From Chondrosia reniformis (lineage: Eukaryota; Porifera; Demospongiae; Chondrillida; Chondrillidae), in assembly GCA_947172415.1 (NCBI GenBank), contig OX359202.1:5256899-5320898 (forward strand): 64,000 bases of DNA. The letters are read 5' to 3'. The position numbers were made by a program, and so were the translations under genes. The notes below the pieces were generated by a model. It ran no database searches. It had not been told where the DNA came from and was given only the letters and a program-made list of their open reading frames with translations. Positions 59,201 to 64,000 of this stretch are shown here, one piece after another (positions within the stretch are counted from its first letter, which is position 1; each line of letters opens with the position of its first letter).

Positions 59201-60237
59201 GCTTTTCCATGATTATTATATAAATTTCAGTACCATACCTATGTATATTAATAATTGATATAATGGACAGGAGATTTGCAAATTGCTAACATGCACGGTA
59301 CCACTGATTTTGTGCACATGTTATGATTCATGGCTCCATATATGGGATTGCATGCAGCATGCTATATTCTGGTAATGAATAATCAAACACCATTTGATAT
59401 ATCCATGACTAGAGCGTGATTATATAGAGCTGAGGATGAGGAGCCAGTGTTTTCTCCACTGGACCGCTAATTCTGAGTAGCTATACATCCTTCATATGAG
59501 AGTCTTTTCACAATCCCTTGAAGTCTATAGCTTGCTACACTTTATCTTACCTGTTAATATCATTTTATATAGCTTAGAGTTGCATGATTTCAATAAATGA
59601 ATAAGATACATAGCTAATGTAAACTAGCTATAATTGGGCAACCCAGCAGTGAGTCTCATTAATGGTTCGTAGGTCGACGTTTTGTGTTTATAAACGCAAC
59701 GTACGCAAGTTAGGCCACGTAACGGCTTCCTTCATCCCAGAAAGGCTAGTTTTATAGCGCAATGAATTGTAAGGGTCGCCCAGAATGTCTATATTCTCCT
59801 AGTATAAGCAATAAATAGCATAGATTTCATGTATGTAAAGCAGCTACCGCAACTAGTTAATGTCGCACGCATACCTCTCTGTGACACTTACCTAAGTCCA
59901 ACAGCCAAAATACTGCTATCCTGGGAAAATGCAGAAATGTCCACGTTTGCGTTAGCTTCTGTATTAAGGAGAATGTTAACATTTAGGAAGACAATACTGG
60001 AGCTTATCTTCTACACTGACTCACCGGCAGCAGAATAGTGACTTGTTTCTCTATCTCTGTAGAGTAGTACTTCAACTCCTCTACTCACACAAAACTGCGG
60101 TACTGTTGCGTTAGAAGCACATAAGGCAGGCCTTTCCTACAGACAATAGGAGACATTATTACCAGCTAAGCAGCTTGAGAATGGCAGTAAATTACCGCAA
60201 TGGGAAGAGATACTACAGTCTTAAATTCGAACGCCAT
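31693..60237 (-). CDS. KNTC1: KNTC1/Rod, kinetochore-associated protein of the RZZ complex
   Basis: A 28.5-kb gene with several dozen short exons. It starts at ATG 60237 (AAAATGG context). Early exons I could phase: 60196-60237, 60025-60136, 59892-59958, 58057-58111, 57526-57598, 57080-57145. They encode an N-terminal beta-propeller ([45 protein letters not shown] near 55.5 kb). Diagnostic matches to Rod follow: [19 protein letters not shown] (50.3 kb), [11 protein letters not shown] (48.1 kb), [10 protein letters not shown] (47.8 kb), [20 protein letters not shown] (46.2 kb), [20 protein letters not shown] (32.5 kb). A C-terminal alpha-solenoid follows the propeller in this family. With ZW10 and Zwilch, Rod recruits Spindly/dynein and Mad1 to unattached kinetochores. 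The last exon probably begins near 31858 ([18 protein letters not shown]) and ends at TAA 31693-31695; a second open frame to 31626 makes the end uncertain. Most internal exon borders are not individually resolved here. Confidence 0.88.
32878..33030. mobile_element. Copy of the 40052-type palindromic element
   Basis: Contains TATATGAAGTTTATTGAGCA, AACGTTTCAACCCGTAGGTC and CTTCATCAGCAATATGAAAA, then an inverted end AACTTCATATATCATCATGA running to GACAAATAAGCCCTATCACT. KNTC1 intron. Confidence 0.75.
34277..34477. mobile_element. ATCTTTGG-family inverted-repeat element
   Basis: The arms include ATGGTACATCTTTAGTCTTT and AAAGACTAAAGATGAACCAT; the centre has CTGAAGACCCCCAGGGTTAA. KNTC1 intron. Confidence 0.75.
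35400..35508 (-). mobile_element. Family C repeat body adjoining hammerhead C
   Basis: On the plus strand TTGGTTGGGGGACCAAAGTT, CTATTAAAAGTGGCAAACAG and CCAAGATGGA match the region next to hammerhead D (39590-39689) block by block. A partial copy lies at about 30175-30240. Confidence 0.7.
35509..35565 (-). ncRNA. Hammerhead ribozyme motif, copy C
   Basis: On the minus strand: stem I ACCACA, core CTGATGA (35553-35547), stem II GCCCT-AAGG-AGGGT, GAAA, ACAG/CTGT, cleavage-site C (35521), and stem I TGTGGT. Outer CAAAG (start) and CTTTG (end) extend stem I across an internal loop. Every conserved core base is present. It is on the same strand as the host gene KNTC1, so it would be transcribed in the pre-mRNA. 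Confidence 0.85.
36228..36390. mobile_element. ATCTTTGG-family element, left arm shortened
   Basis: Left flank AAGGATCCCTTCTAACTGCA, the CTGAAGAAGAAGACCCTCAG centre, and right arm GTCAAAAGATGATCCTTTCA. The left arm has lost most of its middle. It ends within about 10 bp of a KNTC1 exon. Confidence 0.7.
36885..37015 (-). mobile_element. HHR-associated repeat (family B), 3' fragment
   Basis: The plus strand reads CATGCTACATCTACTTTAGA, GGGAACTAAACCTAGTGAGG and TTTGGATGAGGATACAAGAG, the reverse complement of the family B body. No hammerhead core is present. Confidence 0.65.
37555..37840. mobile_element. Nested insertion: ATCTTTGG element inside a 40052-type element
   Basis: The outer element begins TATGAAGTTTATTGAGCAAC and is interrupted after CAACATTAAAT at about 37611. 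The inner element (about 37592-37797) has arms GGGATGGTACATCCTTCGAC and TCAAAGGATGTACCATCCCA. Outer sequence resumes with AGCAACATTAAATCTTTGGA, duplicating part of the left side. Confidence 0.75.
39468..39518. repeat. Short inverted repeat
   Basis: ACCTGACCAAC and GTTGGTCAGGT flank about 28 bp in a KNTC1 intron. Possibly the end of an element related to the adjoining family C repeat. Confidence 0.5.
39590..39689 (-). mobile_element. Family C repeat body adjoining hammerhead D
   Basis: CTTGGCTGGGGGACCGAAGT, CCTATTAAATTGGCAACCAG and CCCAAGATGGA match the region at 35400-35508. The opposite side of the hammerhead (39766-39812, CCAGTGAATATTTTGC and TTATCATCATAGCC) recurs at 61511-61555. Confidence 0.7.
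39690..39747 (-). ncRNA. Hammerhead ribozyme motif, copy D
   Basis: On the minus strand: ACCACA, CTGATGA, stem II GCC...GGC (GCCCAAATGAAGGC), GAAA, ACAG/CTGT, cleavage-site C (39702), TGTGGT. Core and stem I are intact; stem II is 3 bp. Host-gene sense orientation in KNTC1. Confidence 0.82.
40021..40268. mobile_element. Palindromic element with 91-bp arms at a KNTC1 splice donor
   Basis: Arms 40052-40142 and 40178-40268 are reverse complements with one visible mismatch (GTTTATTGAG and GTTTACTGAG). The whole is flanked by the 13-bp direct repeat ACACACTACCTTG (40008-40020 and 40262-40274 or so). On the minus strand that repeat is CAAG/GTAGTGTG, the donor of the neighbouring KNTC1 exon. Confidence 0.8.
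41109..41575 (+). repeat. G-rich minisatellites (quadruplex-prone)
   Basis: Two arrays: about 41121-41270 with GGGGAGGGACTTGTAGGGGT, and about 41298-41570 with GGGGAGGGGATTGTAGGGG or GAAGGGG. G runs of 4-6 recur every few bases on the plus strand, the template strand of KNTC1. ORFs of 79-200 codons here are repeat artefacts. Confidence 0.9.
41999..42262. mobile_element. ATCTTTGG-family element with expanded centre
   Basis: The arms include TCTTTGAAAGGCTTCATCTT and CTCAAAAGATAAACCCTTTA. The centre, normally one CCCCAGGGTT motif, is amplified into about six units of TTTTGACCCCTGGGGTTTTC (42063-42200). Confidence 0.75.
42832..43147. repeat. 18- to 20-bp minisatellite, about 17 copies
   Basis: CACACACTGACATCTCTTCA repeated, with small indels, in a KNTC1 intron. 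Confidence 0.9.
43935..44120 (-). mobile_element. tRNA-derived SINE, copy 1
   Basis: On the minus strand an A box (TAGCTCAGTGG, 44087-44077) and a B box (GGTTCAATTCC, 44044-44034) are spaced as in a tRNA. A shared tail follows with CTTCCTGATGTTTGAAAATA and CTTGTGGTTTGATTATCACT. The tail alone recurs at about 15915, 35010, 43672 and 46795. KNTC1 intron, same strand as the gene. Confidence 0.78.
44703..44843. mobile_element. ATCTTTGG-family inverted-repeat element
   Basis: The left arm includes ATCTCTTTGGAGCATCTAAA; the right arm includes CTTTAGATCGTGCTCAAAAG and CCCTTCAAAGATAAAG. Arms are diverged. KNTC1 intron. Confidence 0.65.
45205..45432. repeat. 45-bp minisatellite, about five copies
   Basis: Units contain ACCAGTCACCAGAAGCCCAA and CCCACTTCCTGTGGGTGGGG. 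KNTC1 intron. Confidence 0.88.
47459..47752. repeat. 30-bp minisatellite carrying a splice-donor-like motif
   Basis: About ten copies of GGGGCTGAGCTACTAGTTGG plus AAGCTTACAA. On the minus strand each unit has CTCAG, then CCCCTC or CCCTTGT, then GTAAGC. The unit nearest the KNTC1 exon that encodes [10 protein letters not shown] supplies its donor. The array is open in the exon frame, as 10-residue repeats. Confidence 0.88.
48357..48432. repeat. 21-bp minisatellite, four copies
   Basis: CATCAAGAATCTAAAGAGAA repeated in a KNTC1 intron, beginning at an exon end (ATTCTTGATG on the minus strand). Confidence 0.85.
48661..48755 (+). repeat. Dispersed repeat R1, copy 4
   Basis: GATACGCCCAAACAATCGAA, TGATTAAGTTTCAGTATGCC and ACCTCTGAATGTTTAGCC match the 5' half of copy 2 at 5340. 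Confidence 0.55.
49092..49140 (+). ncRNA. Decayed hammerhead motif E
   Basis: CTGATGA and GAAA remain, with stem II GGG/CCC, but stem III is changed (GAGCTGTC) and stem I (GGATCA and TGGCTC) no longer pairs fully. Family B body follows to about 49190. Confidence 0.55.
49560..49745 (-). mobile_element. tRNA-derived SINE, copy 2
   Basis: A box TAGCTCAGTGG (49711-49701) and a B box read as GGTTTGATTCC (49661-49651), with the same tail as copy 1 (CTTCATGATGTTTGAGAATG and GTGATTTGATTATCA). KNTC1 intron. Confidence 0.78.
49998..50240. repeat. (TACA)n microsatellite next to a KNTC1 donor
   Basis: More than 50 tandem TACA units end within about 15 bp of the exon encoding [19 protein letters not shown]. 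The donor GTACGTATG is itself at the edge of the array. Long Met-Tyr-Val-Cys ORFs here are artefacts. Confidence 0.95.
51660..51795. repeat. 20-bp minisatellite, six to seven copies
   Basis: CAAGTACAGAGCTCTCCCTC repeated in a KNTC1 intron. Confidence 0.9.
52076..52232. repeat. (ATCC)n microsatellite
   Basis: Imperfect CATC/CGTC tetranucleotide repeat in a KNTC1 intron. Confidence 0.95.
53657..53706 (+). ncRNA. Decayed hammerhead motif F
   Basis: The core is mutated (ATTGATGA instead of CTGATGA), but stem II GGG/CCC, GAAA, ACAG/CTGT and TC-TGG remain. Family B body follows to about 53830 (AAAGCTCTCACTAGGTTTAA). Confidence 0.55.
53707..53830 (+). mobile_element. Family B repeat body after decayed hammerhead F
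   Basis: GTATCCTCATCCAAAGCTCT and AGTAGACGTAGCATGTAC align with the other family B copies. Confidence 0.6.
55246..55400 (+). mobile_element. Family B repeat starting at the ribozyme cleavage region
   Basis: Similarity to family B begins at CTGTCTGGCCCAGTGGAG, which includes the GTC cleavage triplet, and has no hammerhead core upstream. It continues through AAAGCTCTCACCAGGTTTAA to AGGCATAGCATGTAGGAAAA. Confidence 0.6.
56960..57068. repeat. 42-bp minisatellite, about three copies
   Basis: AGATCTGGTACCCAGGGGTA and CTCTAAGGGTGAGTTACC repeat up to the donor of the exon ending at 57080. Confidence 0.88.
57210..57510. repeat. 22-bp minisatellite, about 14 copies
   Basis: GAGGGTGGGTGTGGCTGGTC and the GTGTGCTGGTC variant alternate. 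KNTC1 intron. Confidence 0.92.
58672..58985. mobile_element. Inverted-repeat element, about 310 bp
   Basis: The arms contain AATTATAATCTAAGTCCAAC, CTGCAGTACTTAATCCCAAA and GCTTCTTCACTGG, answered by CCGGTGAAGAAGCTTTAGGA, TTAAGTACTGCAG and TTTAGATTATAATTA. Non-coding. KNTC1 intron. Confidence 0.75.
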
Positions 60238-60457
60238 TTTTTCTTCAAAAAACCCGCCAATGGGCGCGGTCGATGGAGCAGTAGAAATAGACACCTCAAC
60301 CTTTTAGGCATTAAGGAAATTACACTAATAATTATTTAAACTATATAGCTAAAAGAGCGCGGTGATAAATAGTAGTGCACAATGTATATGGCTTGAGTGC
60401 TATAAAAGCAGTAACTGAAACGTGTATACTTATACTTTAAGTAAGTCAATCGAAAGC
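60238..60457. promoter_or_regulatory. Divergent promoter region, KNTC1 / EGF-CUB gene
   Basis: The two start codons point away from each other across 220 bp. The KNTC1 side is CpG-containing (GGGCGCGGTCGATGG); the other side is AT-rich, with TATAAAAG at 60401-60408 about 57 bp before the EGF-CUB start codon. Confidence 0.6.
60401..60408 (+). promoter_or_regulatory. TATA-box candidate
   Basis: TATAAAAG lies at a fitting distance upstream of ATG 60458. Confidence 0.5.
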
Positions 60458-62059
60458 ATGGATTGCTATAATTTGCTATCACTTTTGCTCGTTGTCCAGG
60501 GATTCTTGACAAGTGATAGCCTTCCCATCAACCCAGGCCATAAGCACTTATATAGAATTCTCCGTTCAACGAACCAGAAACCATCACTTGATATTAAGAA
60601 GGTGTATATAGGTGGTAGGCGATGTAGGGACAGCTCTGGTAATGGCTATTCCGATCGCGTAACGGAGCTATGCAATGCAACAATATGCAGACCGCCCCAG
60701 ATAGTATCAGAAGCATTTGTTTGCTCTCAAGAATGTATTAATAACGGAGTAAGGCAAAATGGCAAATGTGTCTGTCCAGAAGGCTTCCATGGAGACTTTT
60801 GTGAGAAACGTGAGTGCTGCTGCGCATATGCATGCATTTTATAAAGTGTGCAAACCATACATGCTGTGTTTGTATTATATATATATATGTGCAAGGAGTT
60901 GAATGGAAATCTAAAAAAGTGCAATCTCATGCATATGCATACTATTTCATATATATAACTAAATTGAAATAAATTATCAATAATAAACAGTGTATATATT
61001 AATTTTCTGCAGGTTCACCTGTCTGTGGAGGTCTTTTTGTAGCTCACAGTGGGAATATCGGATATGGTATTAATCCTGGTGAACTAAACGAAGCTAGAAG
61101 ATGCATTTTTGAAATCAGAACTGATGAGGTCCTTGAGGATTTCCCTGGTAGAAGAATAATTCTAACAGCTCCAACATTTAACATTACTCCAAAATATATA
61201 ACTGAAGATGATATGGAAGGAAACGTGAGATGCCCTGAAGATAATAGGATAAACATTTATCAAACGGAATATGCACCCGGATACAGACTAAGACCCGGTG
61301 GCTACTGTGGAATAGATACATTTAAAACAGTCATCAGTGAAACTAATGTTGTCTATATAGAGTTTCTTGTCAGTCCAAAGTACAATAACTCAGCCCAGTT
61401 TTTTCAATTCATTTATACAACCATAGTAGATAGTAAGTTGGATTTAATTATCAAAGAAATTTTGCCTGTATACAGCTTTTGGTAATCAAATATTCACTGA
61501 AAATATTATTCCAGTGAATATTTGATTATCATCATAACCTTTCCACAGGCTCTGTGCATGCAATTAAGTCCTTTTGTTTATAGGTTATATATAATGATAG
61601 CCATATACAAACTCCCTGCTTATATTAACTGCAGAAGGAATATAGCACAAGTATATAATATGTATACAGTATAATTTTCATCTGTATGCAGAACCGGAAT
61701 ACTTATGCCATGACATCTGGAAGATGAACAGTCAATATGGTACCATTATGACACCAGCTTATCCAATTCCCTATAAATCCAACATATTCTGCTGCTGGGA
61801 TATATTGGTGAAGAAAAACAGCACCATAAAGATTGATATTTTGGAAATGGATCTTCCTGGCGATGGAGAGAAATGTAATGATGATTATCTCTTGTTGTTT
61901 TCAGAAAGGGAAGGAAGAAGTTTAGAAATATGTGGAAAAAAGCAAAATATGGTCGTTGAGTTTCATGATCCGTGTAGACTATTTGTGATTTTTATGGCAA
62001 ACAGAAGGATTGAGGGAAATGGATTTAAAATGGATTTCCAACAATTGGGATCATCATAG
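60458..62059 (+). CDS. Secreted EGF-like / double CUB-type protein
   Basis: Three exons, 60458-60809, 61013-61432 and 61692-62059, join in phase (donors CGTGAGT and AGTAAGT, acceptors CTGCAG and ATGCAG) to 379 residues. Residues 1 to about 20 form a signal peptide (MDCYNLLSLLLVVQGFL). A Cys-rich EGF-like module follows (CSQECINNGVRQNGKC then CVCPEGFHGDFC). The second exon resembles a CUB-type sandwich (CGGLFVAHSGNIGYGINPGE). The third exon is a clearer CUB domain (CHDIWKMNSQYGTIMTPAYP, KIDILEMDLPG, DYLLLF). No membrane segment or anchor is seen, so the protein is probably extracellular; the ligand is unknown. I do not recognise an orthologue. The ATG at 60458 is chosen because it gives the signal peptide; the frame upstream has no earlier ATG in good context. 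Confidence 0.85.
61486..61530. repeat. Inverted repeat in EGF-CUB intron 2
   Basis: AATCAAATATTCACTG and CAGTGAATATTTGATT flank AAAATATTATTC. The right side continues like the sequence flanking hammerhead D (39766-39812). Confidence 0.7.
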
Positions 62060-62422
62060 TTTTTATCTCAATCAAAATAAAAGGTGGTCCATCAGGAAAT
62101 TAAAGCTGGTCTTTTTTGTTTAATAATGTGCAATTATATGCTTATGTATGCGTCCTGTAATATATACCACATACACAAGGATTGATAGAAATGCTTTTAT
62201 TGTATTTATTTAGGTCATATATACATGGACTTTATGCACTTTTTATATACTAATAGGTTCATTTAGCATCAATTTCTTATACTTCTTTTAATCTGAACTT
62301 TTATATCTCTAATTTCACTGTATATAAATACAATTCTTGAAGTTTTTAATACCAAATTACATGTATACATTTCAGGTGAATTTCAGTTTCACAAATATTC
62401 ATTTAGGAGAGAACTTCTTCTC
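62060..62422. other. Convergent 3' spacer
   Basis: This AT-rich sequence separates the EGF-CUB stop from the CBM9-like stop on the other strand. AATAAA at about 62075 is a likely poly(A) signal for the EGF-CUB gene, and TTTATT near 62193-62207 could serve the minus-strand gene. No coding signal seen. Confidence 0.5.
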
Positions 62423-63939
62423 TCATTTGCTGGTAAACCAGATCAGCCTGTCATCTCTGATGTGTCCCACAAGATTCTTTGTGAGATCTCTTGGACGACA
62501 TGTCACATTAAATGAATAAGTTGTTGCGTTAATTACTGGCACTGATGCACATTCTCCTTTAGCCACAAAGTCTGGTAGATTTGTTAGCTGCCACATTAGA
62601 CCAGTGTAGTAACCATTTATAGCAAAGAACTCCTAAGAAATGGAGAAACCAGTACCTCCCTTACAAGTATGTAGGATTAGTAAGTATATAAATGTAGAGC
62701 TGCAGTTATATGATACACAAACAGACCAGCTACTGTAGGTACCTTCATGGCATAGTAAGTCTGAACTAGACTGGTGTAGACTGCCCACTGGTCTGCATCG
62801 TATTTGAAGCTGGTGCTATTCACTGTATCCTCACTGAACTGAACAAACCCCCACCTGCAGAGATGTACTATATACCAGTACACACAGACACACATAAACA
62901 TACACTATTATTGAATTAATTAACTGTTTGACATGAAACAGAAAGCTTAAAATCAGCCATAGTCACTAGGGCGGACATTTAATTCTTGCCATCCCTTAGT
63001 CTTCGGTATACACTCTGACATGACAACAATGCCACATGAATAGGAAGCCATTGTAGAAAAGACTTTAAAAGGTGTACATGCCCCACACAGTGCATGACTA
63101 CCATCTCCAATATTGACATAACATGAATACCACAATATAGCGTTCACAAACACAATCACAAGCTATCATCACATATGTACATATTTATGATACAAATATA
63201 CTGTCTTATTACATTTGTGACACTAAATAGTTCATTGTACATCTGTTAACATACGTATATACATACACGCTGGCAGGGCTCATGTCGTACGTACCTATAA
63301 TCACATTATACCTCTATCCACCTGTTAGGGATCGAATTACTACACCTTCAGTTTATAAATATATGCACATGCCACTAATTAGAAGCATCCATTCCGGCAA
63401 TTATTAACACTAAACAGCGACAAAGCTATAGCCAAAACATTATAGAAGATATGGTAAATTGAATTAATTATAAGCTAAAGTTTAACAAGGTGCAACAGGT
63501 CCTTATGATTACTTATCAGACAATTACGATCTTCAACAAGAACAAAGGTTTGAATTCCATAACTGCATACCATCCAATAACACCAGCTAACAGCTAGTAT
63601 TATATAACCATTAACAACCTTAATTATACATTCAGCAATGTAATGCGACTGGTTACGAAGGAACATATCTTAGGTATAATGAAATGTATAAACAAAATGG
63701 CCTCATAAAATGCTTTTTAAATTAAAGTTTAGAAATTCTTCTTTAAGAATAAAGTGCAGCTCCATGAAGCTATAGATATATATATATAGAGAGACACATT
63801 CATGACAAATGTGATTGTTTTCTACCTTTCAGGTATGTGCATGTTCAGTGCCTCCTGGGAAGACCACACCCAGTTATCTTCGGGCACACCAGGCACCTTC
63901 TCATAGTGTCCATTCACATCTCTCACTCTCCACTCAACT
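62423..63939 (-). CDS. CBM9-like domain protein (3' part, continues past right edge)
   Basis: Three exons on the minus strand, 63826-63939, 62743-62854 and 62423-62632, join in phase. They give the C-terminal 144 or so residues, starting VEWRVRDVNGHYEKVPG and running through EDNWVWSSQEALNMHIPER, WGFVQFSEDTVNSTS and a variable end to TGA at 62425-62423. The blocks VEWRV, DNWVWSSQ...NMHIPERWGFVQFS are the signature of CBM9-like (carbohydrate-binding module family 9-like) proteins, best known from bacteria. The N-terminal part lies to the right of the window; the first base of exon 63939 completes a codon from outside or further upstream. Binding target and location are unknown. The introns show it is a resident gene and not contamination. 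Confidence 0.7.
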
Positions 63940-64000
63940 CTACAGACATGCATGGACAAACAGGATGAGAACTTTGGTACTCTAACATTTTTCTAATTTA

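Noticed and set aside
62953-63159. 68-codon minus-strand ORF in a CBM9-like gene intron
   Set aside because: It sits between two well-phased exons, has no family match I recognise and would not splice in frame.

Overview
The window is animal nuclear DNA: AT-rich, with intron-containing genes (GT-AG introns, exons of about 30 bp to 2.5 kb) and introns and spacers full of microsatellites, minisatellites, inverted-repeat (MITE-like) elements and SINE-like repeats. The protein set (GH38 lysosomal alpha-mannosidase, KAT14, MTA, WDR26, KNTC1, a secreted EGF-CUB protein, a CBM9-like protein) is that of a metazoan. An early-branching invertebrate such as a sponge is my best guess; nothing here proves it.

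Layout. 2-892 (+) is the 3' end of one lysosomal alpha-mannosidase gene. 1042-4438 (+) is a second, complete tandem copy whose reading frame is broken by a single in-frame TAA. 5653-7493 (+) is the C-terminal two thirds of a KAT14/CSRP2BP histone acetyltransferase; I cannot find its N-terminal exons. 7494-12334 is a spacer with a diverged tandem duplication (7735-9693), a GC-richer unassigned block (about 10440-11430) and a dispersed repeat. 12335-19060 (-) is a 14-exon MTA gene (NuRD subunit, 670 aa), fully reconstructable. 20161-30892 (-) is a 13-coding-exon WDR26 gene (627 aa). About 31693-60237 (-) is a very long KNTC1/Rod kinetochore gene with several dozen short exons. 60458-62059 (+) is a three-exon secreted EGF-CUB-CUB protein, divergent from KNTC1. 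62423-63939 (-) is the 3' part of a CBM9-like gene that runs off the right edge.

The genes have no common pathway. Three are chromatin or cell-division genes (KAT14 in ATAC, MTA in NuRD, KNTC1 in RZZ) and WDR26 belongs to the GID/CTLH ubiquitin ligase, but nothing in the sequence suggests joint control.

The most interesting signal lies in the introns: at least four hammerhead-ribozyme motifs (24400-24492 +, 28106-28160 +, 35509-35565 -, 39690-39747 -) with intact catalytic core and compensating stems, plus two decayed ones. They sit in short dispersed repeats that look like non-autonomous, retrozyme-like elements. Other notable points are two minisatellites that have copied a splice site of their host gene (20547-20697, WDR26 acceptor; 47459-47752, KNTC1 donor), a 91-bp-arm palindrome inserted at a KNTC1 splice donor, a multi-copy family of inverted-repeat elements, and tRNA-derived SINEs.
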